Assembly (NCBI GenBank): GCA_930990665.1
Contig: CAKNQN010000010.1
Coordinates: 1-52,517 of the forward strand
Direction: 5' to 3'
DNA from: an uncultured Clostridia bacterium
GTDB taxonomy: Bacteria > Bacillota > Clostridia > Christensenellales > Borkfalkiaceae
DNA length: 52,517 nt
Made by a program: the position numbers and the translations under genes. The notes beneath the pieces are model-generated. The model had not been told where the DNA came from, did no database searches, and worked only from the letters and a program-made list of their open reading frames with translations. Shown here one piece after another: positions 1 through 13,638 of this stretch. Numbering within the stretch: position 1 is the first letter of the stretch; each line of letters opens with the position of its first letter.

Positions 1-1617
<1,617 letters not shown>

Positions 1618-1634
1618 TTGTCGGGAGGATTGAA

Positions 1635-5765
<4,131 letters not shown>

Positions 5766-5781
5766 TCACATCCGATTTTCG

Positions 5782-5815
5782 GCCGCGCGGCATCCGCCGC
5801 GCGGCTTTTGTTTTG
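5782..5815 (+). terminator. rpoC intrinsic terminator 1
   Basis: Perfect 10-bp stem GCCGCGCGGC, loop ATCC, then the same 10-mer (it is self-complementary) and a TTTTGTTTT tract. It begins 16 bases after the rpoC stop. Confidence 0.9.
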
Positions 5816-5898
5816 TCCGTATTGCCCGTGCGGGGATCGCGCCACGCCGCTTTGCCGCGCCGCCTTTGCATGGTCAGTGTGGGGGACATTGCCGTTTT

Positions 5899-5936
5899 GC
5901 CGCGCGGCATCCGCCGCGCGGCTTTTCTTTTTCTTT
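5899..5936 (+). terminator. rpoC intrinsic terminator 2 (near-identical copy)
   Basis: Same hairpin core as the terminator at 5782, with the same ATCC loop, followed by a longer T-rich tract. The core is duplicated 117 bases downstream of the first. Apart from these two hairpins and the promoter at 6058, the 5766-6179 gap holds nothing I recognise. Confidence 0.88.
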
Positions 5937-6057
5937 TGCGCGGGCTTTTGCCGCGAAAGCAGACATTGCGAATCCGAAGAGCGTACAGCTGTTTTCGCCG
6001 CATTACGCCGTTTCGTTATAAAATATATATTTCTTGTCATGAATTTCGGCGTTTCGT

Positions 6058-6086
6058 TTGACAGGAAGTATTTTATCCTTTATAAT
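6058..6086 (+). promoter_or_regulatory. Consensus sigma-A promoter for prepilin-like gene A
   Basis: TTGACA at 6058-6063, 17-base spacer, TATAAT at 6081-6086. Both boxes match the consensus perfectly. Expected transcription start is near 6093, giving a leader of about 87 nt that begins just before the double hairpin. Confidence 0.9.
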
Positions 6087-6104
6087 AAAGACAGACTCGT
6101 AATG

Positions 6105-6145
6105 AAAAAGGGGTACCCCTTTTTCCTTCTGCACGCAGAAGGAAA
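6105..6145 (+). promoter_or_regulatory. 41-nt double-hairpin leader of prepilin-like gene A
   Basis: Two adjoining inverted repeats lie in the 5' leader. Hairpin 1 is the 20-bp perfect palindrome at 6105-6124 (A5 G4 TA C4 T5). Hairpin 2 has an 11-bp stem, TTTCCTTCTGC paired with GCAGAAGGAAA, at 6122-6145. They share bases 6122-6124, so full forms of both exclude each other. Hairpin 1 with its T-run resembles a terminator. The same layout with different sequence precedes the second prepilin-like gene (47290-47330). The function is inferred to be post-transcriptional control; protein binding to the palindrome is an alternative. Confidence 0.7.
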
Positions 6146-6179
6146 TATCGTTATGAGAATACGAGGGAAGGGAGAAAAG

Positions 6180-7922
6180 ATGGCAAAGAAGAGAAGAAAG
6201 GGATTTACGATCACCGAGCTTGTGATCGTGATCGCGGTAGTGGCAATTCTGGCGGCTGTGCTGATACCGACGTTTGCGAACATCATCGACAAGGCACAGG
6301 AATCGTCGGATACGCAGGCGGTGGCGAACATGAATCTGTCACTGCAGAATGCGGAGCAGATCGACGGCAAGCCCGCCACGCTCAGCGAGGTGCTGGACAT
6401 ACTGGAAGGGGACGGAATGAACGCCCATAAGTACTCCACCCTGAAAAAGGGCACGGAGTTTGTGTGGGTCCCTTCGATCAACCGCATATTGTATGTCAGA
6501 CAGAGCGATTACAGTGTACTTTATCCGGAAGAATACAAAAGTTTGAAGTGGTCGGAGCGGAAGGAAGCGTGGCCCACGCTTGAGGGCGCGATCAAGGGCG
6601 ACAACGCATGGCAGGATACCGTTCTGACCGCAGAACAAATGCTGAGACCCGAATCGGGAGAAGATGCGAATCCTTTCGGCGTCGTCAAACAGGATGAAAA
6701 GATCGCGGCGATCAAGGTGGATACGCCCGAAAAACTCGTTTCGGCGGTGGAGTATCTCGACGCGCAGGAAGATAAGGACGTCGATCTGTATCTCGGCGCC
6801 GACATCGACCTCGCGGGCGCCGAGTGGAACTCGATCGACCGCCTCGAGGGCAATTTCAACGGGAACCGCTATAAGGTGAGCAACCTCCGCATGACGGACA
6901 CGACGGCATACAGCGAACAGATCGTGGGTGGAAGCGGAAAGAATTACACCTTCTTTGCGTTTGTCTCCGTTTTCCAGGGAGAGCGCTTTGAAAACGTGAC
7001 GATCGAAAACGTCGACATTCAGAGGCCGGGCATCGCCGGCGACGATAACGACGGAGGTGATTCTTTCGCCAACCACACGGTGGCGGGCGCCATCGGCGGC
7101 ATCTATAAGCTCGGCTCGAAAGGAAGCATCAATACCATCGTGTCGAACGTCACGGTCAGCGGCTATATCTCCGGCCACAGCCGCGTGGGCGGCATCGTCG
7201 GATTTATCGGCGGCGTGGGAGGCAACGATGCCAACGGAAAATCCAATCTCATGACGGGTTCCGTCACCATCGAGAACTGCACGAACAACGCGACGCTTTT
7301 CGCCGATTATACCGATCCCACCAAGGCCGGTCACGCCACGGCGGGCGGCATCGTCTCCATCGTCATTCAGACTGCGAGCAATACGAACAGCGACGGTTTC
7401 AAACTTCTGATCGACGGCTGCACGAACAACGGGTCCGTCACCGGCATGCATGCGGCGGGGATTTTGGCGCGCCTCTCCATGTACGGCGCCGTCCTTGTCA
7501 ACGACTGCACGAACAGCGGCACGATCACCGCGCGCGTGATCGAAGGGGTGATCAATACGAACACCGGCGTAATCGAAAAGAGCCTTCTGAACAGCCAAGG
7601 TACGGATTATCTGGATCTGATCGGCACCGCATCCGGCATCTTCGATACCTTCCAGCAGAAAGATTATTTCAAGGACTTAAACGTATCCTTCACCGTGCCG
7701 GACGAAGAGCCCGTTGACGTCAACGGCGTTCTGCTTCGCAACTGCGCCAACAGCGGCGAGCTCAAAACGGAAGTGCAGCAGAACGGCGGTGCGACGTTTA
7801 CGAGTGAAATCTGCGTGCACGCCCGTGCGGATGCGAATCCCGCTACCTTGCGCGGCGACACCCTCACTTTCGTGAATTGCATCGGAAAAGACGGAGAGTC
7901 CGTCCTCGTCGCGCAGGCGTGA
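6180..7922 (+). CDS. Large secreted protein with type IV prepilin N-terminus and beta-helix-like repeats (A)
   Basis: Encodes 580 residues. The N-terminus MAKKRRKG/FTITELVIVIAVVAILAAVLIPTF is a class III (prepilin peptidase) signal, with Gly at -1, Phe at +1 and Glu at +5, followed by a hydrophobic helix. Processing and surface display through a type IV pilus or pseudopilus machine are expected, but no assembly gene is in the window. From about residue 190 there are GLUG/right-handed beta-helix-like units, such as GNFNGNRYKVSNL, GGIVGFIGG and repeated DGCTNNGSVTG-type motifs. ATG at 6180 follows GGGAGAAAA. An in-frame ATG at 6102 exists but lies close to the predicted transcript start with no ribosome site. 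Likely a surface adhesin or cell-wall protein; the ligand is unknown. A paralogue lies at 47366. Confidence 0.8.
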   Translation: MAKKRRKGFTITELVIVIAVVAILAAVLIPTFANIIDKAQESSDTQAVANMNLSLQNAEQIDGKPATLSEVLDILEGDGMNAHKYSTLKKGTEFVWVPSINRILYVRQSDYSVLYPEEYKSLKWSERKEAWPTLEGAIKGDNAWQDTVLTAEQMLRPESGEDANPFGVVKQDEKIAAIKVDTPEKLVSAVEYLDAQEDKDVDLYLGADIDLAGAEWNSIDRLEGNFNGNRYKVSNLRMTDTTAYSEQIVGGSGKNYTFFAFVSVFQGERFENVTIENVDIQRPGIAGDDNDGGDSFANHTVAGAIGGIYKLGSKGSINTIVSNVTVSGYISGHSRVGGIVGFIGGVGGNDANGKSNLMTGSVTIENCTNNATLFADYTDPTKAGHATAGGIVSIVIQTASNTNSDGFKLLIDGCTNNGSVTGMHAAGILARLSMYGAVLVNDCTNSGTITARVIEGVINTNTGVIEKSLLNSQGTDYLDLIGTASGIFDTFQQKDYFKDLNVSFTVPDEEPVDVNGVLLRNCANSGELKTEVQQNGGATFTSEICVHARADANPATLRGDTLTFVNCIGKDGESVLVAQA

Positions 7923-7960
7923 CGGCGTGCATCTTCGGGAATATCCATAAAATGCAAAAT

Positions 7961-7992
7961 TTCGGCCCGGCTCTGCCGGGCCGAATCTTTTT
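7961..7992 (+). terminator. Terminator of prepilin-like gene A
   Basis: Perfect 11-bp stem TTCGGCCCGGC / GCCGGGCCGAA with loop TCT, followed by TCTTTTT. Confidence 0.92.
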
Positions 7993-8081
7993 ATCGTGCG
8001 GGGCGGAGAATCGCACGGAGCAGCTTCTTAATTTTTCCAATCCGCTTTGAAAAGGATGCGGAAGGGAAAGATCATCTGTGT

Positions 8082-8729
8082 GTGCAGCGGCCGACGGAGT
8101 TTGTCATCGGCCTTGCGCGCGAGGCGGAGAACGACGGCGGGCAAAAACTGGGGAACCTGGCCCTTGCGTTTGCCCGCAGGTATGTGCAGGAAGGCAGGCT
8201 TGCGGAAGGCAGGCGGCTTCTGATCGTGAACGGGACGTATGGCGGAACGGGCTTTGCGCGCAACGAATGGGGGGTGACGGGCTGCCTGTATCTGCGCCTT
8301 TGCGACATGCTCGACGAGCTGTTTGCGCTCGGCGTGTCCCGCCGCGTCGAGGCATTTCTGTGGCATCAAGGGGAGTGCGATTCCTTTGAGAACGCCTCTT
8401 TGACGCCCGAAGAAAGGTACCGCAAGCACCTTTCCGATCTGACCATGCAGATGGAGAACTTCCGCGGAAAATACGGCAAAGTCCCTTTCGTGTGCGGGGG
8501 CTTTACCGACGAATGGACGCAGGCGAACGGGCCGCAGTGCGGTGCGATCCTGCGCGCGATGCAGGAGTATTGTCAGAATGCCGGGAGGGCGGCGTTTGTC
8601 GGAACGCAGGGACTTGCTTCCAACGACAAGGCGACCGGGAACGGGGACAGCCTGCATTTTTGCCGCGCTTCGCTGTACGTGCTGGGTGAAAAATATTATA
8701 ACGCCTATCTTTCGCTGCTGAAAAACTGA
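8082..8729 (+). pseudogene. 5'-truncated sialate O-acetylesterase-like (SGNH/SASA) gene
   Basis: About 215 residues match the middle and end of the SASA/GDSL-like carbohydrate esterase family. Seen are NGTYGGTGF, the family signature FLWHQGECDS, and a C-terminal GDSLHF block carrying the Asp/His of the catalytic triad. The N-terminal GQSN block with the nucleophilic serine is absent. The frame is open upstream only to the stop of the preceding gene, and that stretch contains no such motif in any forward frame. No convincing ribosome site precedes the GTG at 8082. I read it as a degraded gene whose 5' end has been lost. It could still be translated, but should not be catalytic as a normal family member. 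Confidence 0.7.
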
Positions 8730-8739
8730 GTGTCTCTTT

Positions 8740-8773
8740 GCCGCCGCGCATAAGCGCGGCGGCATTTTCTTTT
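8740..8773 (+). terminator. Intrinsic terminator after the esterase remnant
   Basis: 10-bp stem GCCGCCGCGC / GCGCGGCGGC, loop ATAA, followed by ATTTTCTTTT. Confidence 0.92.
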
Positions 8774-8806
8774 CCTTCGGCGGGGCGCGTCTCGCCGTGC
8801 AAAAGA

Positions 8807-8835
8807 TTGACGAAAGGGAAAAAATCGGGTACAAT
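8807..8835 (+). promoter_or_regulatory. Sigma-A promoter of the prmA operon
   Basis: TTGACG at 8807-8812, 17-base spacer, TACAAT at 8830-8835. It sits between the preceding terminator and prmA, so it probably drives prmA-rsmE-mtaB and possibly the HIT gene. Confidence 0.82.
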
Positions 8836-8867
8836 AGTGAGCGAAGAAAAGCGAGACGGAGAACAAT

Positions 8868-9833
8868 ATGAAGTTCATCGAATTTACCGTACACACGACG
8901 ACGGAGGGCAGCGAACTCGTCGCCGATCTTTTGTGGAATTACACGAGTTATGGCGTGGCCGTTCGCGACGCGGCGGATATCATCGCGTTGCAGCGTGACA
9001 AGAGCACCTACTGGGACTACATGGACGAGGACGTGGAAAAGAGCGTTTCCGCCCCGCAGGACGTGCTCGTGAAATGTTTTCTGCCGGTCGACACCGCCGC
9101 TGAGGACATCCGCGGCATCGAACAGGACCTGGCGCAGCTTCGCGCGCGCAGCGAGGGCTTTATCCCGCTCGGCACGCTGGAAACTTCCCGACGGGAGATC
9201 GAGGGGGACGACTGGCTCAACGTCTGGAAGGAGCATTTCCGCCCCTTGCATATCGGCGGGAGGGTGGTCGTCTGTCCCGAATGGATCGCGTACGATCCCG
9301 CGCCCGGCGAGGTGATCATCAAACTCGATTCGAACATGGCGTTCGGCACGGGCGAACATGAAACGACGGCCATGTGCCTGGAACTTCTGCAGAAATATCT
9401 CCGCGAAGGGGATACCCTCATCGACGTCGGCTGCGGCAGCGGCATTCTCGGCATCGCGGGCGTGAAGCTGGGCGCGAAATTCGCCTATCTCACCGACATC
9501 GACTATGTGGCCGTGCAGAGTGCGGCGCACAACGCGGAAAACAACGGCGTGGCCGATCGTGTGCGCGTGGCCAGAAGCGACCTTCTGGAAGATGCGTCCG
9601 TGTGCGGTGAGATCATGACGGCCAACATCACGGCAGATATTCTTTGCCGCCTTTGCGACAGCATCCCCAAAAATCTCAAAGCGGGCGGCACGCTCATTCT
9701 CAGCGGGATCATCGGCTCCAAACTTGCGCTCGTGCGCGAGGCCTACACCGCCATCGGCCTTACCGAGATCGAAGCATGCCGGCGCGGCGAATGGTACGCG
9801 CTCGTCTTTCGCAAAAAGGGAGAAAAGGACTGA
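8868..9833 (+). CDS. prmA: Ribosomal protein L11 methyltransferase
   Basis: 321 residues. The enzyme trimethylates amino groups of ribosomal protein L11 using S-adenosylmethionine. Family blocks are present: DDWLNVWKEHFRPLHIGGR before the domain junction, FGTGEHETTAMCL, and the SAM-binding DVGCGSGILGIAG. A later TANITADIL segment corresponds to the family's NILA-type motif IV. Length matches Bacillus PrmA. It is the first gene of a tight operon with rsmE, whose start lies 4 bases after this stop. This prmA-rsmE order is common in Bacillota, which supports both names. Confidence 0.95.
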   Translation: MKFIEFTVHTTTEGSELVADLLWNYTSYGVAVRDAADIIALQRDKSTYWDYMDEDVEKSVSAPQDVLVKCFLPVDTAAEDIRGIEQDLAQLRARSEGFIPLGTLETSRREIEGDDWLNVWKEHFRPLHIGGRVVVCPEWIAYDPAPGEVIIKLDSNMAFGTGEHETTAMCLELLQKYLREGDTLIDVGCGSGILGIAGVKLGAKFAYLTDIDYVAVQSAAHNAENNGVADRVRVARSDLLEDASVCGEIMTANITADILCRLCDSIPKNLKAGGTLILSGIIGSKLALVREAYTAIGLTEIEACRRGEWYALVFRKKGEKD

Positions 9834-9837
9834 AAAG

Positions 9838-10551
9838 ATGGCGACGTTGCACAGATTTTTTGTAGAGAAGATCGGGCAGGAAACCTATCTGACGGGCGAC
9901 GAATATTCGCACGCAAAGAATGTGCTTCGCCTCAAAGAGGGGGACGAGGTTCTCCTTCTCGACGGGAGCGGCCGCGAGTACGACGCGGTGATCGCGCAGG
10001 TGGGCAAGCGCGAAATGCTGCTCAACGTGTTGGGCAGCAACCCTTCGGACAAGGAGTGTTCGGAAGACGTGCGCCTTCTGATCGGCGCGCTCAAAGGGGA
10101 CAAGACGGAACTGGTCGTGCAGAAGGCGACGGAGCTGGGCGTTTCGGGGATCTGCGTCTTTCATTCCCGTTTCTGCTCGGCGTACATGAACGAGAACAAG
10201 CTTCAGCGCCTGCAGAAGGTCGCGCGGGAGGCGGCCAAACAGTGCCTGCGCGCCACCGTTCCCGAGATCAAATATATGGAACTGCCTGCCGCACTCGATT
10301 CCTGCGCGGGTTATAAAAACAAACTTTTCGCCTGCGAATTTGCCAAGAGCTCGGATGCGGATCTGCACAAACTTTCCGGTTCGTGTGCGCTCGTGGTCGG
10401 CAGCGAGGGCGGGTTTTCTTCGGAGGAGGCGGAAACGGCGAAGGAGAAGGGCTTTGCCCTCATCACGCTGGGCAGGCGCATCCTGCGCGCGGAGACGGCG
10501 GCGATCGCCCTCACGTCCGCGGTCATGTTCGCTCTGGGAGAATGGCAATGA
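9838..10551 (+). CDS. rsmE: 16S rRNA m3U1498 methyltransferase
   Basis: 237 residues. RsmE is a SPOUT-class methyltransferase that modifies U1498 of 16S rRNA in the assembled 30S subunit. An N-terminal PUA-like part (HRFFVEK...HAKNVLRLKEGDEV) is followed by the SPOUT domain, with ALKGDKTELVVQKATELGV, the knot motif VVGSEGGFSSEE and the C-terminal LGRRILRAETAAI. The start at 9838 is chosen because it aligns with the family N-terminus; an upstream in-frame start would run into prmA. The stop overlaps the mtaB start (ATGA), implying translational coupling. Confidence 0.96.
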   Translation: MATLHRFFVEKIGQETYLTGDEYSHAKNVLRLKEGDEVLLLDGSGREYDAVIAQVGKREMLLNVLGSNPSDKECSEDVRLLIGALKGDKTELVVQKATELGVSGICVFHSRFCSAYMNENKLQRLQKVAREAAKQCLRATVPEIKYMELPAALDSCAGYKNKLFACEFAKSSDADLHKLSGSCALVVGSEGGFSSEEAETAKEKGFALITLGRRILRAETAAIALTSAVMFALGEWQ

Positions 10552-11801
10552 AAGCGGTCGTGTTTACGCTCGGATGCAAGGTCAACGGCGTGGAGAGCGC
10601 GTCCATACTGCGCGGACTGCAAGAGCGGGGCTGGGAAGTTTCCGACGAACTGGAGCCTGCAGATCTGTACATTCTCAATACCTGCGCCGTCACGGCGGAG
10701 GCGGAAAAGAAATCCCGCCAGGCCATCGCGCGCATCCGCGCCGTTTCGCCGCACGCGCGCATCGCGGTGTGCGGCTGTGCGGCCGAACGCACCCCCGAGG
10801 TCTTTGCAAAACGGGAGGGCGTCTTTCTCGTCACGGGCGCGCGGCAGAAGGGGGAGATCCTGGACTTTCTCGACGCCGCCTGCACGGGCGTGCGCCTGGA
10901 CGAATCTGATCGCTCTTACGATGAGATGCTCCCGCCCGTCCATCTCAAAACGCGCGCCTTCGTCAAGATCCAGGACGGCTGCAACAACTTTTGTTCCTAT
11001 TGCATCATACCGTATCTGCGCGGTCGGAGCCGCTCGCGCACGCTCGCAAGCGCCGTAGAAGAGATCCTTTCCAGCCCTGCGGAAGAGGTCGTGATCACGG
11101 GCATCGACGTCTCCTCGTACATGGACGGCGAAAAGGACCTTGCCGATCTTCTCCTGGCTGTGAAGGACGCAAAGTGCCGCATCCGCCTGGGTTCGCTCGA
11201 AGCGGGCGTCATTACCCCACGCCTTTTGCAGGCGGCAAAGCAGGTCGCCGACTTCGCGCCGCATTTTCATTTGTCTTTGCAGAGCGGATCGGACGCCGTT
11301 CTCAGAAAGATGAACCGCCATTATACGGGCGAAGAATTTCTTGCGCGGGTGGCGCTCATCCGCGAGTATTTCCCGAACGCCGCCGTCACGACGGATATCA
11401 TCGTCGGCTTTCCGACCGAGACAGAGGAGGACTTTCAGGCGACCCTCTCTCTCGCGCGGCGGGCGGAATTTTCGCAGATTCACTGTTTCGCATACAGCCG
11501 CCGCACGGGCACGGCGGCGGCAAAGCTGGCAGAACTTCCGCCGCAGGTCAAACGGGATCGGCTGCACAGGCTGATGCAGTTGGGCGCACAGCTGCGCGCC
11601 GCCTACGACGAAAAGTTTGTCGGGAAGGTGCTGGAACTCGTGCCCGAAGAGAGAAAGGACGGCTATACCGTCGGTTATTCGGAAAATTATATCCGCCTGT
11701 ATCTGGAAAAAGAGGCGGACAGCCGCTGCCTCGTGCGCGCCCTGCGACCGTATGCGGACGGGCTGCTTGCCGAACGCGCGGAGGAGAGCGGCAAAGAATA
11801 A
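10548..11801 (+). CDS. mtaB: tRNA t6A37 methylthiotransferase
   Basis: 417 residues. MtaB is a radical-SAM enzyme that converts t6A37 to ms2t6A37 in ANN-decoding tRNAs. The N-terminal UPF0004 domain carries cysteines for one Fe-S cluster (FTLGCKVN, LNTCAVT, VCGCAAE). The radical-SAM triad is DGCNNFCSYCIIPYLRGRSRSR-like at about residues 143-150. A C-terminal TRAM-like stretch follows (VGKVLELVPEE...GYSENYIRLYL). ATG at 10548 overlaps the rsmE stop by 4 bases, which fixes the start. The SRSR variant of the motif and the short length favour MtaB over MiaB or RimO. Confidence 0.94.
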   Translation: MKAVVFTLGCKVNGVESASILRGLQERGWEVSDELEPADLYILNTCAVTAEAEKKSRQAIARIRAVSPHARIAVCGCAAERTPEVFAKREGVFLVTGARQKGEILDFLDAACTGVRLDESDRSYDEMLPPVHLKTRAFVKIQDGCNNFCSYCIIPYLRGRSRSRTLASAVEEILSSPAEEVVITGIDVSSYMDGEKDLADLLLAVKDAKCRIRLGSLEAGVITPRLLQAAKQVADFAPHFHLSLQSGSDAVLRKMNRHYTGEEFLARVALIREYFPNAAVTTDIIVGFPTETEEDFQATLSLARRAEFSQIHCFAYSRRTGTAAAKLAELPPQVKRDRLHRLMQLGAQLRAAYDEKFVGKVLELVPEERKDGYTVGYSENYIRLYLEKEADSRCLVRALRPYADGLLAERAEESGKE

Positions 11802-11850
11802 AAAAACGAAGGCGCATATGCGCACGGGATAGAAAAAAGGAGATAAAAAA

Positions 11851-12192
11851 ATGGAAAACTGTATTTTTTGTAAGATCATCGCGGGGGAGATCCCCTCGAA
11901 CAAGGTGTATGAGGATGAAGATATGCTCGCCTTCCGCGACATCAACCCGCAGGCGAAAGTGCACGTTCTGGTCGTGCCGAAGTCGCATTTTGCCATGCTC
12001 GCGGAGATGAACGAAGCGCAGGCGGAGCTTGTCAAAAAGTGCCTGCAAAAGATCCCGGAGATCGCGGGGAAGCTGGGGCTTTCGGGCGGCTACCGCCTGA
12101 TCATCAACCAGGGCAAGGACGCGGGCCAGACGGTGCATCATCTGCACATCCATATCCTCGGCGGGCAGGATATGGGGGAGAAAATGCTGTAA
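11851..12192 (+). CDS. HIT family (HinT-like) nucleotide phosphoramidase
   Basis: 113 residues of the histidine-triad superfamily, likely a purine nucleoside phosphoramidase of the HinT type. Motifs are CIFCKIIAGEIPSNKVYED at the N-terminus and the catalytic histidine triad HHLHIHILGG near the C-terminus. The ATG follows AAAGGAGAT at good spacing, 49 bases after mtaB. The gap holds only a small GCGCATATGCGC palindrome, so it may be co-transcribed with mtaB. Cellular substrate unknown. Confidence 0.93.
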   Translation: MENCIFCKIIAGEIPSNKVYEDEDMLAFRDINPQAKVHVLVVPKSHFAMLAEMNEAQAELVKKCLQKIPEIAGKLGLSGGYRLIINQGKDAGQTVHHLHIHILGGQDMGEKML

Positions 12193-12235
12193 TTTTTTTC
12201 GGCAATGCTTCCGCGTTGTGGGACGCGGTGAAAGG

Positions 12236-12295
12236 AGGGGATGCCGCGTTTGCGGCGTCCCCTATGAGAATTTTTCTGCCGCCCGGGGCGGCAGA
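12236..12295 (+). other. Two hairpins between the HIT gene and the ECF sigma gene
   Basis: The first is a 12-bp stem (AGGGGATGCCGC with one G-T pair, loop GTTT, 12236-12263). The second is a 9-bp stem TCTGCCGCC / GGCGGCAGA with loop CGG (12275-12295). Neither is directly followed by a good T-run; only ATTTTT occurs between them. They may act as weak terminators or in the sigma-gene leader; the role is not decided. Confidence 0.5.
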
Positions 12296-12325
12296 TGCGG
12301 CGGAAAAGGCCGCCAGTGAGGGGAT

Positions 12326-12877
12326 ATGGCGCCTGCGGGCTTGGAACAACTGAATTCGCTCTTGCAGGCGCTGCGCGAAGGAAATGCGGAAGCGCTCGAC
12401 GGCATTTATTTCTGTGTCGGCGGGCGCATGTTTGCGCTCGCGCGCGGCATCGTGAAAAACCGTGCGGACGCCGAAGACGTCGTGAACGAGAGTTTTGTCA
12501 AGCTCGCCCGCGGGATCGGTGGGTATCGCGTCGGGACGAACGGGTATGCGTTCGTCATGCGCATCGTCCGCAACTGCGCTTTTGACCTTCTCCGAAAGCG
12601 GAAGGTGCGCGCGGAAGAGGACATAGACGGGTTTTTCCATCTCACGGACGAACGGTACGACGCATACCGCATGGAGCAGGCCGTCCTGCTCGAAGACGCC
12701 GTGCTCCGACTCACCCCCGAAGAGCGCAGGATGATCTACTATCGTTACTATCTGGATTTTACCGTGCGCGAAGTGGCGAAGGAGACGGGAATGAGCAAGT
12801 CTGCGGTACAGCGGCTGACCGCCCTCGCCGAAGAGAAACTGCGAAAACTTCTTTCCGAGGGACAAAACGAGAGTTAG
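12326..12877 (+). CDS. ECF-type RNA polymerase sigma factor
   Basis: 183 residues. The sigma-70 region 2 spans about residues 20-90 (ALDGIYFCVGGRMFALARGI, NRADAEDVVNESFVKLARG, then FVMRIVRNCAFDLLRKRK). Region 4 lies near the C-terminus (LTPEERRMIYYRYYLDFTVREVAKETGMSKSAVQRL, a helix-turn-helix). Regions 1 and 3 are missing, as in ECF sigmas. It is followed after 12 bases by a single-span membrane protein and then a vWA lipoprotein. A shared promoter-like motif precedes both (12859-12883, 13588-13613), and is proposed here as its target. The stimulus is unknown; an envelope signal is likely given the neighbours. Confidence 0.88.
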   Translation: MAPAGLEQLNSLLQALREGNAEALDGIYFCVGGRMFALARGIVKNRADAEDVVNESFVKLARGIGGYRVGTNGYAFVMRIVRNCAFDLLRKRKVRAEEDIDGFFHLTDERYDAYRMEQAVLLEDAVLRLTPEERRMIYYRYYLDFTVREVAKETGMSKSAVQRLTALAEEKLRKLLSEGQNES

Positions 12878-12883
12878 AACGTT
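12859..12883 (+). promoter_or_regulatory. Candidate ECF promoter upstream of the membrane protein gene
   Basis: GGGACA at 12859-12864, 15 bases, CGTT at 12880-12883, inside the 3' end of the sigma gene. The segment AACGTTGTAATC (12878-12889) recurs exactly at 13608-13619, again about 16 bases after GGGACA. GGGAC-type -35 and CGT-type -10 boxes are usual for ECF sigmas. A start here would fall at or near the ATG at 12890. Confidence 0.55.
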
Positions 12884-12889
12884 GTAATC

Positions 12890-13570
12890 ATGAAAGGGAT
12901 GAAAAAGGACAAGACAATCGAAAGCGCATTCCGCGGCTATTTTGAGGGCGCGGAGCTGCCGCCCTGCGACTTGGAGCGGATCAAGCGCCGATATGTGCGC
13001 AGAAAGAGAGGGATCTTCTGGAAGGTCACCTCTGCCTTCGCGTGCGTTCTTTTCCTGTGCGTACTCTCTGTCGGCATCTTTCTCGGTCGGGGGGCGTCCG
13101 ATCCCGCCCGTACGCCCATAATCTATTACACGCTCGCTTCCGCACAGGCGGAATCCGCGACTTACGCGCAGCTTTCCGATCGATACGAAAATCAGCTACG
13201 CGGGCTTTCGCCCTTCGCGTGGGCGGAGAACGCGCAGGCGAGCTATACCCTCTATTTTGTGGACGGGGAAGAGGCGCTCATCGGCGCGCACCTTCGGTAT
13301 CTGCGCGGTCTCGACTATTGGGAGGGAGAACTTTACATCGATCTTTCGGGCGGAACCCTCCTTCCGGAAGAGCTGCGCACGCTTGCGGCGCTGGAAGAGA
13401 GCGGCAGCATCGGAGGCCGGCCTTACGCCTTGTCGACGGAATACACCGACGGCGAATATCTCTCCGAGGCAAAGCTCACCCTCCCCGCGGGCGAGTATTA
13501 CATGACGATCATGGGTTCGCGGAAGAGCTCTGCCGATTTCCTTTTGCAGCTTCTGGCAAAAAATTCCTGA
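12890..13570 (+). CDS. Single-span membrane protein, candidate anti-sigma factor
   Basis: 226 residues, no family recognised. A basic, presumably cytoplasmic N-terminus (about 43 residues, KRRYVRRKRG) precedes one transmembrane helix (about 43-65, VTSAFACVLFLCVLSVGIFL). An extracytoplasmic domain of about 155 residues without cysteines follows. Topology and position directly after an ECF sigma gene are those of an anti-sigma factor, but the N-terminus is short and no zinc (HxxxCxxC) motif is visible, so function is inferred from context. ATG 12890 and in-frame ATG 12899 are both possible starts; neither has a strong ribosome site. With a promoter at 12859-12883 the shorter form, or a nearly leaderless transcript, would be made. 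Confidence 0.6.
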   Translation: MKGMKKDKTIESAFRGYFEGAELPPCDLERIKRRYVRRKRGIFWKVTSAFACVLFLCVLSVGIFLGRGASDPARTPIIYYTLASAQAESATYAQLSDRYENQLRGLSPFAWAENAQASYTLYFVDGEEALIGAHLRYLRGLDYWEGELYIDLSGGTLLPEELRTLAALEESGSIGGRPYALSTEYTDGEYLSEAKLTLPAGEYYMTIMGSRKSSADFLLQLLAKNS

Positions 13571-13587
13571 AAATTTTTGGATGCAGC

Positions 13588-13613
13588 GGGACAAAGGGAC
13601 GCGAAGAAACGTT
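13588..13613 (+). promoter_or_regulatory. Candidate ECF promoter of the vWA lipoprotein gene
   Basis: GGGACA at 13588-13593, 16 bases, CGTT at 13610-13613, within the same AACGTTGTAATC 12-mer as at 12878. A start near 13620 would leave a short leader containing the AAAGGAGGG ribosome site (13623-13631) before ATG 13639, which is plausible geometry. Confidence 0.6.
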
Positions 13614-13638
13614 GTAATCGTAAAAGGAGGGAAAAAAC

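Noticed and set aside
6102-6180. Upstream in-frame ATG giving a 26-residue longer leader on prepilin-like protein A
   Set aside because: It lies about 10 bases after the predicted transcript start with no ribosome site; gene B, of the same type, begins at the equivalent of 6180.
12200-12235. Third copy of the ECF promoter motif upstream of the sigma gene (GCGTTGTGGGACG)
   Set aside because: It has CGTTGT but no GGGACA about 15 bases upstream, so autoregulation from here is not supported.
12275-12295. Intrinsic terminator of the HIT gene
   Set aside because: The stem is good but no T-run follows; listed only as a hairpin.
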